A stretch of DNA of 64,000 bases from Cryobacterium sp. (GTDB lineage Bacteria; Actinomycetota; Actinomycetes; Actinomycetales; Microbacteriaceae), in NCBI GenBank assembly GCA_019638935.1, contig JAHBSW010000003.1:1-64000 (forward strand), written 5' to 3'. A program made the position numbers and the translations under genes. Below the pieces are notes generated by a model. It did not search any database, was not told the origin of the DNA, and was given only the letters and a program-made list of their open reading frames with translations. Position 1 is the stretch's first letter. The number at the start of each line of letters is the position of its first letter. Shown here piece after piece: positions 43,343 to 52,930 of the stretch.

Positions 43343-43699
43343 CTACCAGCACAGGCAGAACGGGTGCCCGGACGGGTCCGCGTACACCCGGAATCCCTCC
43401 TCGGCATCCACGTTCGATCCGCGCAGGAACTCGGCACCCGCAGCAGTGACATCGGCGTGCGAGGCGGCGACATCGTCGACATAGAGATCGAGGTGAACCT
43501 GCTGCGGCTCGCCGTCGGGCCAACGGGGGCGCACGTGATCGGGGGCGAGCTGGAATGCGATGCGGGGCGCCCCGTCCACAACCAACTCGTGCCAGTCGTC
43601 GTCCTTGTGCACGGTGCCGCCGAGAACGCGTGACCAGAACGTGCTCTCGGCCTCGAGGTCGTCGGTGTCGAACACGATCGTGCCCAGTCGAATACTCAT
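43343..43699 (-). CDS. VOC-family protein (glyoxalase-like)
   Basis: 118-aa protein MSIRLGTIVFDTDDLEAEST to YADPSGHPFCLCW with the glyoxalase-like fold and residues WHELVVDGAPRIAFQLAPDH. ATG 43699 is chosen over 43738 because the family starts just before the first beta strand. Convergent with the glycosylase-like gene. Substrate unknown. Confidence 0.82.
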   Translation of the reverse strand: MSIRLGTIVFDTDDLEAESTFWSRVLGGTVHKDDDWHELVVDGAPRIAFQLAPDHVRPRWPDGEPQQVHLDLYVDDVAASHADVTAAGAEFLRGSNVDAEEGFRVYADPSGHPFCLCW

Positions 43700-43791
43700 G
43701 ACTGAATTCAACGCCGCACCTCCGACACGCGCAACCATTCGCTCTGCTCGATACAGTGTTCAAAGCGCAGAGTTGCGAGCGAGGGGGCGAG

Positions 43792-45066
43792 ATGTCGTCG
43801 AGTGCCGGGTACGGCCGATCAGCGCAGACCAGCATCTACCGCGGAGGGGCTACGGGGTCGAAACCCGCCGTACCGTCCAGTGCGCGTGAGCTCGAGGCGG
43901 CAGCGCGTCGCGCGATGTCCGCCGAGGCGTGGGCGTACATCGCCGGCTCCGCCGGGTCGGAGTCCACGGCGCGGGCGAACCGCACGAGCCTCGATCGCTG
44001 GCGGCTGGTCCCCCGCATGCTTCGGGATGTCTCGACCCGTGATCTCTCGATCGAGCTCTTCGGTCGCCGCTACGACACGCCCGTCATAGCGGCCCCCGTC
44101 GGTGTGCTCGAGCTCGCTCACAAGGAGGCCGACTTCGCCGTGGCGAAGGCGACCGCCGGCCTCGGCGTGCCGTTCGTGTTCTCGAATCAGGCCTCCGTGC
44201 CCATGGAGAGCACTGCGGCGGTCATGGGCGACGCGCCGCACTGGTTTCAGCTCTACTGGTCGAGCAGTGACGAGCTCGTGGCGAGCCTCGTGCGCCGAGC
44301 GGAAGCATCCGGAGCCCAGGCCATCGTCATCACGCTCGACACCCACATGCTGGGCTGGCGCCCTCGCGACCTCGATCTCGCCTACCTCCCCTTCATCCGC
44401 GGCATGGGCCTCGCCCAGTACACGAGTGATCCGGTCTTTCGCGAGCTCGTTCGCGAACGCGCGGCGGCACCTGCCGGGGAGAAGCCGCGCGTGACCCCGA
44501 CCGCGGTGCGCACCCTCTTCGACATGGCCAGACGCTATCCCGGTCGCTTCGGCGCGAACCTGCGCAGCGGCGAACCGCGCGCCGCGGTCGAGACCTTTCT
44601 CGACGTGTTCTCGCGCTCGAGCCTCGAGTGGCAGCACATCGAGTTCGTGCGCCAGCACACGGCCCTGCCGATCGTGCTCAAGGGCGTCCAGCACGTCGAC
44701 GACGCGAAGCGCGCGATTCAGATCGGCGTCGACGGCATCGTCGTGTCGAACCACGGCGGTCGCCAGGTAGACGGGGCCGTCGGTTCCGCGGATGCCCTGG
44801 TCCCCATCGTCGATGCCGTCGCGGGTCGAGTCCCCGTGCTCTTCGACAGTGGAGTGCGCAGCGGCGCTGACATAGTCAAGGCACTCGCGCTGGGTGCCGC
44901 CGCCGTGCTCGTCGGGCGCCCCTATGTCTACGGCCTCAGTGTCGCGGGCGAGGCAGGAGTGCGCGAGGTGCTGCGCAACCTCGTCGCCGAGCTCGACCTC
45001 ACTCTCGGACTCACCGGGCATGCGAGCATCGCCGAGCTCACCCGCGACTCCGTGGTGGCCTCGTGA
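43792..45066 (+). CDS. FMN-dependent alpha-hydroxy acid oxidase/lactate 2-monooxygenase-like
   Basis: About 424-aa TIM-barrel flavoenzyme. FMN and substrate sites: [25 protein letters not shown], catalytic His and Arg in [12 protein letters not shown] (about residues 318-329) and [13 protein letters not shown]. The length and the long insert ([17 protein letters not shown]) fit lactate 2-monooxygenase better than LldD. ATG 43792 has a strong GAGGGGG RBS; a GTG at 43756 is in frame. Its stop overlaps the glpK start by 4 bp. Confidence 0.85.
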   Translation: MSSSAGYGRSAQTSIYRGGATGSKPAVPSSARELEAAARRAMSAEAWAYIAGSAGSESTARANRTSLDRWRLVPRMLRDVSTRDLSIELFGRRYDTPVIAAPVGVLELAHKEADFAVAKATAGLGVPFVFSNQASVPMESTAAVMGDAPHWFQLYWSSSDELVASLVRRAEASGAQAIVITLDTHMLGWRPRDLDLAYLPFIRGMGLAQYTSDPVFRELVRERAAAPAGEKPRVTPTAVRTLFDMARRYPGRFGANLRSGEPRAAVETFLDVFSRSSLEWQHIEFVRQHTALPIVLKGVQHVDDAKRAIQIGVDGIVVSNHGGRQVDGAVGSADALVPIVDAVAGRVPVLFDSGVRSGADIVKALALGAAAVLVGRPYVYGLSVAGEAGVREVLRNLVAELDLTLGLTGHASIAELTRDSVVAS

Positions 45067-46583
45067 TGCGTGCCGACCGAACCACCGCCGGCGACCGCGA
45101 GTTCATCCTCTCGATCGACCAGGGCACGACGAGCACTCGCGCGGTGCTCATCGACCGCACCGGCACGCCCGTCGCCTCGGCACAGAAGGAGCATCGGCAG
45201 CACTTTCCCCGGCCGGGCTGGGTCGAGCACGACGCGACCGAGATCTGGGACAACACTCGAGAGGTAGTGGGACAGGCACTCGCCCGCGCCCACACCGTGC
45301 GCACTCGGATCAGCGGCGTCGGCATCACCAATCAGCGTGAATCTACAGTGCTCTGGGATCGCGCCACCGGCAAACCCATCGCACCCTCCATCGTGTGGCA
45401 GGACACACGCACGCAGCCCCTGGTCGATCAGCTCGCGGCTGACGGCGGCATCGAGCGCTTCCGCGACAAGACCGGCCTCCCCCTCAGCACCTACTTCTCG
45501 GCGACGAAGATCGCGTGGCTCCTCGACAAGGTCGACGGCGCCCGCGCCCGGGCCGAGGCCGGAGAGCTCGCCTTCGGAACGATGGACTCCTGGCTCGTCT
45601 GGAACCTCACCCAGGGGCTCCACGTCACCGATGTCACCAACGCGAGCCGCACCCTGCTCATGAACCTGCGCACGCTCGACTGGGACGACGAGCTGCTCGC
45701 CGCGTTCGACATCCCGCGCTCGCTGCTGCCCGAGATCCGCCCGTCCTCGGGCGACTTCGGGGTCGTCACCGGCGACAGCGCGCTGCGCGAAGTGCCCATC
45801 ACCGGCATTCTCGGCGATCAGCAGGCCGCGACCTTCGGCCAGACCGCGTTCTCATCCGGCGAGGCGAAGAACACGTACGGCACGGGAAACTTCCTCCTCA
45901 TCAATTCTGGTGAGTCCCCTGTGTTCTCGACCAACGGGCTCATCACGACGGTCGCCTATCAGCTCGGCGGCGCGGCCCCGAACTACGCTCTCGAGGGGTC
46001 GATCGCGGTCACCGGTTCCCTCGTGCAGTGGCTGCGCGACAACCTGGGGATCATCGAGTCGTCGGGCGAGATCGAGGCGCTCGCGGCATCCGTCGACGAC
46101 AATGGCGGTGCCCACCTCGTGCCCGCCTTCTCGGGGCTGCTGGCCCCGCGCTGGCGTCCCGACGCGCGCGGAGTGCTTGTCGGCCTCACCCGCTACGTCA
46201 CCAAGGCGCACATCGCACGAGCCGCGCTCGAGGCCACGGCATTCCAGACGCGGGAGGTCATCGACGCCGCGGTCGCCGATACGGGCGTGCCGCTCACCGA
46301 GCTGCGCGTCGATGGCGGAATGGTCGTCAACGAGCTGCTCATGCAGTTCCAGGCCGACGTGCTGGGCATTCCGGTCGTGCGCCCCGTCGTGATCGAGACG
46401 ACAGCGCTCGGCGCCGCCTATGCCGCCGGTCTCGCGACCGGGTTCTGGTCGCACCTCGACGAGCTGCGCGCGAACTGGCGCGAGGACCACCGCTGGGAGC
46501 CGGCCATGGGCGCCGATGAGCGTGCGGAGCGATTCCGGATGTGGAACAAGGCTGTCGAGAGGACGCTCGGCTGGATCGACTGA
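45063..46583 (+). CDS. glpK: Glycerol kinase
   Basis: 506-aa FGGY-family kinase that makes glycerol 3-phosphate. N-terminal phosphate loop [17 protein letters not shown] (about residues 15-31), substrate region [26 protein letters not shown], and the FGGY C-terminal signature around [14 protein letters not shown] with [18 protein letters not shown]. Translationally coupled to the flavin oxidase by GTGA; ATG 45066 would start one codon later. Confidence 0.96.
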   Translation: MMRADRTTAGDREFILSIDQGTTSTRAVLIDRTGTPVASAQKEHRQHFPRPGWVEHDATEIWDNTREVVGQALARAHTVRTRISGVGITNQRESTVLWDRATGKPIAPSIVWQDTRTQPLVDQLAADGGIERFRDKTGLPLSTYFSATKIAWLLDKVDGARARAEAGELAFGTMDSWLVWNLTQGLHVTDVTNASRTLLMNLRTLDWDDELLAAFDIPRSLLPEIRPSSGDFGVVTGDSALREVPITGILGDQQAATFGQTAFSSGEAKNTYGTGNFLLINSGESPVFSTNGLITTVAYQLGGAAPNYALEGSIAVTGSLVQWLRDNLGIIESSGEIEALAASVDDNGGAHLVPAFSGLLAPRWRPDARGVLVGLTRYVTKAHIARAALEATAFQTREVIDAAVADTGVPLTELRVDGGMVVNELLMQFQADVLGIPVVRPVVIETTALGAAYAAGLATGFWSHLDELRANWREDHRWEPAMGADERAERFRMWNKAVERTLGWID

Positions 46584-46611
46584 GCGTCCGGCCCGCGGAG
46601 CCGAGCGTCGA

Positions 46612-47664
46612 CTACCGGTTGGCCGCCGCCACCCAGTCCGCTAGCTTCGCAGCCGCTGCGCCGGAGTCGATGGCTTCGGCGGCGGTCACCATTCGCGCGC
46701 GCAGTCTGTTGTTGATCGACAGCTTTACCTGGTCGGGATCCTTTGCGAGATCGAAGGCGACCAGCCCTGCGGCGGCATTGAGCAGCACGATGTCGCGAAC
46801 GGCGCCCGTCTCGCCATCGAATACGTCGCGCGCGACCTGGGCGTTGCGCTCGGGGTCGCCACCGATGAGGGCGTCGAGTTCGACGAGTGGGATTCCGAGC
46901 TCAGTCGGGTTGAGATCGTGCTCCGTGACGGCACCACGCGACACCTCCCAGATGTGACTGTGACCCGTCGTGGTGAGCTCGTCGAGCCCGTCGTCGCCAC
47001 GGAAGACGAGGGCGGTCGCACCGCGAGTCTGGTAGACACCGACGAACAGCGGCACCTGGGAGCGATCAGCGACGCCGACCGCGTTCGCCTCGGCACGCGC
47101 GGGGTTGCACAGCGGTCCTAGAAAGTTGAACACCGTGGGGATCCCCAGCTCGCTGCGCACGCGCGCAGCATGCTTGAACCCCGGGTGGAAGTGCGCCGCG
47201 TACGCAAAGGTGATGCCCGTTTCCGCAAGCACCTCCGCCACGCGTTGTTCACGAATATCGAGCGGGATGCCGAGAGCGCCCAGAACGTCCGAAGCACCGG
47301 ATGCCGAACTCGCAGCCCGGTTGCCGTGCTTCACGACCGGCACACCCGCCGCCGCGACCACGATCGAGGCCATCGTCGAGATGTTGACCGTGCCCACGCG
47401 ATCGCCGCCCGTGCCGACGATATCCACGGCCATGGGATCGACCGCGAGCGGCTTCGCGTCGGCGAGCACGGCGTCGCGAAAACCGACGATCTCGGCCACC
47501 GTCTCCCCCTTCGCCTTGAGCGCGATGAGAAAAGCGGCAAGGCGAGCATCGCTGACCTCGCCGGCGATGACCTGACGCATCGCCCACGTCGCCTCCGAGA
47601 TGGAGAGGTTCTCGCCCTCCAGCAGGGAAGACAGCAGCGCGGGCCAGGAAAACGAGGAGGTCAT
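46612..47664 (-). CDS. trpD: Anthranilate phosphoribosyltransferase TrpD
   Basis: 350-aa enzyme of tryptophan synthesis joining PRPP to anthranilate. PRPP and metal motifs: DIVGTGGDRVGTVNISTM (about residues 82-99), VVKHGNRAASSASGASDVLG, and GDDGLDELTTTGHSHIWE. The ATG at 47664 is fixed by homology; the frame stays open upstream but that part is antisense to ctaE and qcrC. In actinobacteria trpD is often divergent from ctaE, as here. Confidence 0.95.
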   Translation of the reverse strand: MTSSFSWPALLSSLLEGENLSISEATWAMRQVIAGEVSDARLAAFLIALKAKGETVAEIVGFRDAVLADAKPLAVDPMAVDIVGTGGDRVGTVNISTMASIVVAAAGVPVVKHGNRAASSASGASDVLGALGIPLDIREQRVAEVLAETGITFAYAAHFHPGFKHAARVRSELGIPTVFNFLGPLCNPARAEANAVGVADRSQVPLFVGVYQTRGATALVFRGDDGLDELTTTGHSHIWEVSRGAVTEHDLNPTELGIPLVELDALIGGDPERNAQVARDVFDGETGAVRDIVLLNAAAGLVAFDLAKDPDQVKLSINNRLRARMVTAAEAIDSGAAAAKLADWVAAANR

Positions 47665-47745
47665 GACTCCCAATCCTAGGGTTTTGCGCACGACCGGCCT
47701 GTCGGAGTGCCACCGGCGCTCCAGACTTCGGCCATAATGGAGAGC

Positions 47746-48375
47746 GTGACCAGCACTTCTCTCTCTCATGGCACCCGCATCGCGGGAGTCCAGCGTCCTA
47801 ACCCCGTCGCAGTGGGAACAATCGTCTGGCTCGGCAGTGAAGTCATGTTCTTCGCGGGCCTCTTCGCGATCTACTTCACGCTCCGTGCGATGTCCCCGGG
47901 CCTGTGGGCATCGGAGACCGAGGTTCTCGACTTCTGGTACGCCGCAGGGAACACGACGATCCTCGTGCTCTCCTCGGTGACCTGCCAGTTCGGAGTCTTC
48001 GCGGCGGAGCGCCTCCAGCCACGCGCCACCGGGTGGAAGCCGACGCAATGGGGCATGGTCGAGTGGTTCTTCCTGACCTACGCCATGGGCGCAGTGTTCG
48101 TCACCGGTCAGATCTTCGAGTACGCCAATCTCGTGAGCGAGCACATCTCGATCAGCAGCAGCTCCTACGGCAGCGCGTTCTACATCACGACGGGCTTCCA
48201 CGGACTGCACGTTCTCGGTGGGCTCATCGCCTTCCTGCTCGTCATCGGCCGCGCCTTCGCCGTGAAGAACTTCACGCACCGTGAAGCGACGAGCGCCATC
48301 GTCGTGTCGTACTACTGGCACTTCGTCGACGTCGTGTGGATCGGCCTCTTCTTCGTCATCTACGTCCTCAAATAA
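47746..48375 (+). CDS. ctaE: Cytochrome c oxidase subunit III CtaE
   Basis: About 209-aa five-to-seven-span membrane subunit of the aa3 oxidase: [37 protein letters not shown] and [17 protein letters not shown] are typical. GTG 47746 is taken as start because GGAG lies a few bases upstream; ATG 47737 and GTG 47707 are in frame. First gene of ctaE-qcrC-qcrA-qcrB, the actinobacterial bcc-aa3 order. Confidence 0.94.
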   Translation: MTSTSLSHGTRIAGVQRPNPVAVGTIVWLGSEVMFFAGLFAIYFTLRAMSPGLWASETEVLDFWYAAGNTTILVLSSVTCQFGVFAAERLQPRATGWKPTQWGMVEWFFLTYAMGAVFVTGQIFEYANLVSEHISISSSSYGSAFYITTGFHGLHVLGGLIAFLLVIGRAFAVKNFTHREATSAIVVSYYWHFVDVVWIGLFFVIYVLK

Positions 48376-48393
48376 GAACCGGGAATACCTTCG

Positions 48394-49212
48394 ATGCGCA
48401 CTTCTTCTCCGAAGCCCAACTCGGCACCGCGCCAGCGTGCCACGGGGCGTCGCAGCCCACTCGCGACCGTGGCTCTCATCGCGATCGGACTCGTGGCGAC
48501 CGGCGGTGCCTATGCGCTCGCCTCGACCACCGCTACCGCGACCAACCCCGCGATCGTGCACCAGGCATCCGCTGACGAAGGAAAGAAGCTGTTCGCCGCC
48601 AACTGTGCGAACTGCCACGGACTCGACGCGGCGGGCACGGATGAGGGCCCGAGCCTCCACGGCGTCGGTGCGGCATCCGCCGACTTCCAGCTGGGCACGG
48701 GCCGCATGCCTCTCGCCATGCAGGGCCCGCAGGGTGAGAAGAAGACCCCGCAGTTCACCGCCGAGCAGATCGCCGACCTCGTCGCATACGTCGCCTCGCT
48801 CGCGCCCGGACCGGCGCTCCCTGAGGATCGCTATCTCCAGGCCGATGGCAGCGCGAGCAAGGGTGCCGAGCTCTACCGCATCAACTGCGCGATGTGCCAC
48901 AACGTGGCCGGCGCGGGTGGGGCCCTGACCCAGGGCAAGTTCGCGCCCGCACTCGCGGGAGTCGAAGCGCGCCACATCTACGAGGCCATGGTCACGGGGC
49001 CGCAGAACATGCCCGTCTTCAGCGACCTCAACATCACGCCGCAGCAGAAGGCCGACATCATCACCTACCTCAAGTTCATCGAGAACAACCCTTCGGTTGG
49101 TGGCGCTGATCTCGGCAGCCTCGGCCCCGTCTCCGAGGGCCTCTTCATCTGGATCTTCGGACTCGGTGCGATCGTCGCGATGACGGTCTGGATCGCAGCT
49201 CGACCCAACTAG
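48394..49212 (+). CDS. qcrC: Dihaem cytochrome c subunit QcrC
   Basis: 272-aa membrane-anchored cytochrome of the bcc complex, with two c-type haem sites CANCH (about residue 70) and CAMCH (about residue 168), an N-terminal signal/anchor (VALIAIGLVATGGAYALAS) and a C-terminal helix (IWIFGLGAIVAMTVWIAA). In actinobacteria the second haem domain replaces soluble cytochrome c and passes electrons to CtaC. Confidence 0.96.
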   Translation: MRTSSPKPNSAPRQRATGRRSPLATVALIAIGLVATGGAYALASTTATATNPAIVHQASADEGKKLFAANCANCHGLDAAGTDEGPSLHGVGAASADFQLGTGRMPLAMQGPQGEKKTPQFTAEQIADLVAYVASLAPGPALPEDRYLQADGSASKGAELYRINCAMCHNVAGAGGALTQGKFAPALAGVEARHIYEAMVTGPQNMPVFSDLNITPQQKADIITYLKFIENNPSVGGADLGSLGPVSEGLFIWIFGLGAIVAMTVWIAARPN

Positions 49213-49241
49213 CTCAACAGCACGTCATCGAAGGGAAATCA

Positions 49242-50315
49242 ATGGCTAAGCACGACGGCGAAACCTCCGCCGCTGCCGGCTCGGCGATCGAGAAGAAGCT
49301 CGCGCGCGAGGTGTCCGCTGGCACCGCCGTGATCAGCTCGAACGCGCTCGAGAACCCGGGGCTGCCGCCGCACCAGCCGCGCGTGACCGACCTCGACCCG
49401 AAGAAGGAGAAGGCGGCACAGCGCCGCGTCATCTGGCTCTTCACCCTGTCGATCATCGGCTCAGTGTTCGCCATCTACGCCTACATCGCTTTTCCCATCG
49501 AGCCGGGCAACCTCACCTCGACACGCGTGAACAACCTGCTCGTCGGGCTCGGCATCGCCACTGCGCTCCTCCCCATCGGCATCGGTGCCATCTACTGGGC
49601 CAAGAACCTCATGAAGAACGACGAGCTCGTCGAGGAGCGCCACGGAACCCGTGGCACCGAGGAGACTCGCGCCGCAGCGGCCGAGGTCTTCCGAGTCGGC
49701 AACGAGGAGTCGGGCTTCGGGCGTCGCACCCTGCTGCGCAACACGCTCATCGGCGCTGTCGTGGCCGCCCCGCTGCCCGGCATCGTCATGCTCCGCGATC
49801 TTGCACCGTCGGCCGACCCCGTCGAGGCGTTCTCCCGCACCATGTGGAAGGCGGGCACTCGCCTCGCCCGTGACGGCTCCGGAACTGCCATCAAGGCATC
49901 CGATGTCACCCTGGGATCGGTCTTCCACGTCGTTCCCTATGACCTTCCCGAGGCCGAGCACAAGCTCGAGGAGAAGGCCAAGGCCGCGGTGCTGCTCATG
50001 CGTCTCAAGCCGGAAGACTTCGTGCACAACATCACGCCCGGACGCGAGGACTGGCACTACCACGGCATCGTCGCCTACTCGAAGATCTGCACCCACGTCG
50101 GTTGCCCCGTGGCCCTTTACGAGCAGCACACCCACCACCTGCTGTGCCCGTGCCACCAGTCGCAGTTCGACATCACCCGTGAGGCAGCCGTCATCTTTGG
50201 ACCGGCCAAGCGACCACTCCCCCAACTTCCTATCACCGTGGATGCCGAGGGTTACCTCATCGCGCAGAGCGACTTCCACGAACCCGTCGGCCCGAGCTTC
50301 TGGGAGCGTTCATGA
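49242..50315 (+). CDS. qcrA: Rieske iron-sulfur subunit QcrA
   Basis: 357-aa Rieske protein with three membrane helices (the third just before the Rieske domain) and the 2Fe-2S ligands in CTHVGCPV and CPCHQSQFD. The segment SGFGRRTLLRNTLIGAVVA resembles a twin-arginine signal, so TatC (21017) probably inserts it. The RBS GAAGGG precedes the ATG, and the gene overlaps qcrB by 4 bp. Confidence 0.96.
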   Translation: MAKHDGETSAAAGSAIEKKLAREVSAGTAVISSNALENPGLPPHQPRVTDLDPKKEKAAQRRVIWLFTLSIIGSVFAIYAYIAFPIEPGNLTSTRVNNLLVGLGIATALLPIGIGAIYWAKNLMKNDELVEERHGTRGTEETRAAAAEVFRVGNEESGFGRRTLLRNTLIGAVVAAPLPGIVMLRDLAPSADPVEAFSRTMWKAGTRLARDGSGTAIKASDVTLGSVFHVVPYDLPEAEHKLEEKAKAAVLLMRLKPEDFVHNITPGREDWHYHGIVAYSKICTHVGCPVALYEQHTHHLLCPCHQSQFDITREAAVIFGPAKRPLPQLPITVDAEGYLIAQSDFHEPVGPSFWERS

Positions 50316-51952
50316 CCGCCGCTGGTACCACCACTGCCGCGACAACCGCCACTCCGACGAGCACGGATGCGCCGCCCACGGCCGGGTCGCGATTCACGGG
50401 TGCCGTCGCCAACTACATCGACGAGCGCACGAGCATCTCGGGCCTGGTCAAGGAGCTCGGTCGCAAGATCTTTCCTGACCACTGGTCGTTCATGCTCGGC
50501 GAGGTCGCGATCTACAGCTTCATCGCGATCCTGCTCTCAGGAACCTTCCTGACCCTCTTCTTCGACCCCAGCATGGTCGAGGTGCACTACGAGGGCTCCT
50601 ACGACCCGCTCAAGGGAATCGAGATGTCGGCGGCGTACGCGTCCGCTCTCGACATCACCTTCGACATCCGTGGCGGCCTGCTCATGCGCCAGGTGCACCA
50701 CTGGGCCGCCCTGCTGTTCGTCGCCTCGATCGGGCTGCACATGCTGCGGGTCTTCTTCACGGGTGCCTTCCGCAAGCCTCGCGAGCTCAACTGGGTCATC
50801 GGCTTCGTGCTCTTCGTTCTCGCCATGGCTGAGGGCTTCACGGGATACTCGCTTCCCGACGACCTGCTCTCGGGCAACGGCCTCCGCATCATCGACGGCA
50901 TGGTCAAGGGCATCCCGGTCATCGGCACCTGGACGTCGTGGCTGCTCTTCGGCGGTGAGTTCCCGGGCACGGTCATCGTCGGACGCCTGTACGTGCTGCA
51001 CATCATGCTGCTGCCGGCGATCCTCATCGCCGCGCTCGGTGTGCACCTGCTGCTCATGGTCATCAACAAGCACACCCAGTTCGCCGGACCGGGCCGCACG
51101 AACAGCAATGTCGTCGGTGTTCCCGTCATGCCGGTGTTCGCGGCAAAGGCCGGTGGCTTCTTCTTCATCGTCTTCGGCACGATCGTGCTCATCGCCTCGA
51201 CGGTGACCATCAACCCGATCTGGAACTACGGTCCATACGACCCATCCCCCGTCTCCGCCGGTACACAGCCCGACTGGTACATCGGCTTCGCCGACGGTGC
51301 TCTTCGTCTCGTGCCACCGGGCTGGGAGTTCGTGCTCTTCGACCACACGTGGACGATCAGCGTTCTCGCTCCGATGGCCGTGCTCGGTGGATTCCTCGTG
51401 CTCGTCATGTTCTATCCCTTCATCGAAGCCTGGATAACCGGGGACAAGCGCGAGCACCACATCGCCGACCGCCCGCGCAACGCACCGACCCGCACCGCGA
51501 TCGGCGCCGCAGGCGTCACCTTCTACGCGGTGCTGTGGGCGGCCGCGAGCTCGGACATCATCGCGACGCACTTCAAGCTCACGATTGAAGGCGTGACCTA
51601 CGCGCTGCAGGCGCTGCTGATCTTCGGAACCCTTGCCGCGTACCTCATCACGAAGCGTGTCTGCCTCGCGCTGCAGGCCAAGGACCGGGAGATCGTGCTG
51701 CACGGTGTCGAGTCCGGTCGTATCGTGCGGATGCCGGGCGGCGAGTACATCGAGGTGCACGAGAAGCTCGACGAGTACGACCGCTGGCGCCTGGTCGACT
51801 TCGAGGACTACAAGCCGCTCATGATCCGCCCGAACGCAAAGGGCAAGATCACTGTCGGCCAGCGCGTGCGCGCGGTGTTCTCACGCTGGTTCTTCGAGGA
51901 CCGCATCTCCCCCGTCACCAAGGGTGAGCTGGAGTCGGGCGAGCACCACTAA
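50312..51952 (+). CDS. qcrB: Cytochrome b subunit QcrB
   Basis: 546-aa integral subunit that oxidises menaquinol. Haem-b histidines lie in MRQVHHWAALLFVASIGLHM and YVLHIMLLPAILIAALGVHL, the quinol region PVSAGTQPDWYIGFADG is present, and a long cytosolic C-terminus ends TKGELESGEHH. Overlaps qcrA. A family 2 repeat lies 18 bp after the stop. Confidence 0.96.
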   Translation: MTAAGTTTAATTATPTSTDAPPTAGSRFTGAVANYIDERTSISGLVKELGRKIFPDHWSFMLGEVAIYSFIAILLSGTFLTLFFDPSMVEVHYEGSYDPLKGIEMSAAYASALDITFDIRGGLLMRQVHHWAALLFVASIGLHMLRVFFTGAFRKPRELNWVIGFVLFVLAMAEGFTGYSLPDDLLSGNGLRIIDGMVKGIPVIGTWTSWLLFGGEFPGTVIVGRLYVLHIMLLPAILIAALGVHLLLMVINKHTQFAGPGRTNSNVVGVPVMPVFAAKAGGFFFIVFGTIVLIASTVTINPIWNYGPYDPSPVSAGTQPDWYIGFADGALRLVPPGWEFVLFDHTWTISVLAPMAVLGGFLVLVMFYPFIEAWITGDKREHHIADRPRNAPTRTAIGAAGVTFYAVLWAAASSDIIATHFKLTIEGVTYALQALLIFGTLAAYLITKRVCLALQAKDREIVLHGVESGRIVRMPGGEYIEVHEKLDEYDRWRLVDFEDYKPLMIRPNAKGKITVGQRVRAVFSRWFFEDRISPVTKGELESGEHH

Positions 51953-51970
51953 GCCTTCACAGCGGGCGCT

Positions 51971-52055
51971 GGTTTCGAGACGGCCTTCGGCCTCCTCAAC
52001 CAACAAGAGAAGACTTGCTGGTTGAGGAGCGTGCGAAGCGCGCGTCTCGAAACCA
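51971..52055. repeat. Two head-to-head units of palindromic repeat family 2
   Basis: Unit A (51971-52007) GGTTTCGAGACG, inner GGCCTTCGGCC, TCCTCAACCAAC. Unit B (52018-52055) GCTGGTTGAGGAGCG, inner TGCGAAGCGCG, CGTCTCGAAACC. Family 2 differs from family 1 in the outer arms (TTCGAGAC/CTCAACCA in place of CTCGATAC/CTCGACCA). It lies between convergent qcrB and a GNAT gene and may serve as a two-way terminator. Confidence 0.8.
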
Positions 52056-52080
52056 AGCGGTCCGCCGGAGGAAAAACCCG

Positions 52081-52536
52081 CTAGAGCAGGTCTTTCTTGA
52101 GGTAGTCCGCCGTGGATCGGTAGCCCAGCCTGTCGTAGAACGACGCCGCCCCCCGCACGATCGCCACCGTGAGCTGCTTGACACCACGCTCGGTGAGCTC
52201 CCGCTCGATCTCGGAGACGAGGTAGCTCCCCGAGCCCGATGACCGCGCCTCGACGTCGACGACGAGCTCCTGAAGCTGCGCGGAGAAGCCGTTGGTGTGC
52301 AGCAGGCGCAGAATCGTCGTGAGGGCGTAGCCGATCACGACACCGTCGGTCTCGACGACCCAGATCAGATGATCGTCTGAGTCAATGACCTCATCGAACG
52401 CCACATCGAAGACGGGCCGGTCGGGCGAGTAGGGCTTGCCGACCTGTGCGAGCAGCGCGAATACCGCGTCGGCGTCGCCCCTGTGCGCGGGCCGTACGGC
52501 GCGCTCAGCTGGCGAAGTAGCCGCGGTAGTACTCAT
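52081..52536 (-). CDS. GNAT-family N-acetyltransferase at the end of the cta operon
   Basis: 151-aa acetyltransferase; LQELVVDVEARSSGSGSYLV (about residues 88-107) is the acetyl-CoA loop and AASFYDRLGYRSTADYL the usual C-terminal helix/strand. The ATG lies inside the end of ctaF (32-bp overlap), which suggests coupling. Acceptor unknown; nothing in its sequence ties it to cytochrome oxidase. Confidence 0.82.
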   Translation of the reverse strand: MSTTAATSPAERAVRPAHRGDADAVFALLAQVGKPYSPDRPVFDVAFDEVIDSDDHLIWVVETDGVVIGYALTTILRLLHTNGFSAQLQELVVDVEARSSGSGSYLVSEIERELTERGVKQLTVAIVRGAASFYDRLGYRSTADYLKKDLL

Positions 52537-52927
52537 AGGTCCACCCGACGAGCGCTACCACCACGACCGTGATTCCGATCAGGAATATCCACGTACCGAT
52601 AGCAACACCGAGGAACACGAGGGCTGCAGCGGCACCGAGGGTGATCGGCCACCAGCTCCACGGGCTGAAGTGACCGAGCTCGGGATCCCCATCGTCGATC
52701 GATGAGTCGATACGGTCCTCGACGAGCTCGCCACCCTGATTGAGGTAGCCCTTGGTGATGTAGAAGGCGATGAAGCCGAACAGGAGCGCGAGACACAGGA
52801 GTGCGGGTGTGCCGACCCACTCGATCTCGCCGTGGTACGGATCCATGATGCTCCACACCGTGTAGATCGCGGCGGAGAGGAGAAAGAAGCCAGCAAGCAC
52901 CCAGTAGAGAACGATGTTGGTCTTCAC
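52505..52927 (-). CDS. ctaF: Actinobacterial cytochrome c oxidase subunit IV CtaF
   Basis: 140-aa membrane protein with four hydrophobic segments: IVLYWVLAGFFLLSAAIYTV, a second near residues 38-58, and a pair near the C-terminus, ending YEYYRGYFAS. CtaF is the small fourth subunit found only in actinobacterial aa3 oxidases. It starts 3 bp after the ctaD stop. Confidence 0.93.
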   Translation of the reverse strand: MKTNIVLYWVLAGFFLLSAAIYTVWSIMDPYHGEIEWVGTPALLCLALLFGFIAFYITKGYLNQGGELVEDRIDSSIDDGDPELGHFSPWSWWPITLGAAAALVFLGVAIGTWIFLIGITVVVVALVGWTYEYYRGYFAS

Positions 52928-52930
52928 TGC

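Noticed and set aside
46612..48975. A minus-strand frame that continues open from trpD far upstream across ctaE and qcrC
   Set aside because: The part above 47664 is antisense to two well-supported respiratory genes; TrpD homology starts at the ATG at 47664.
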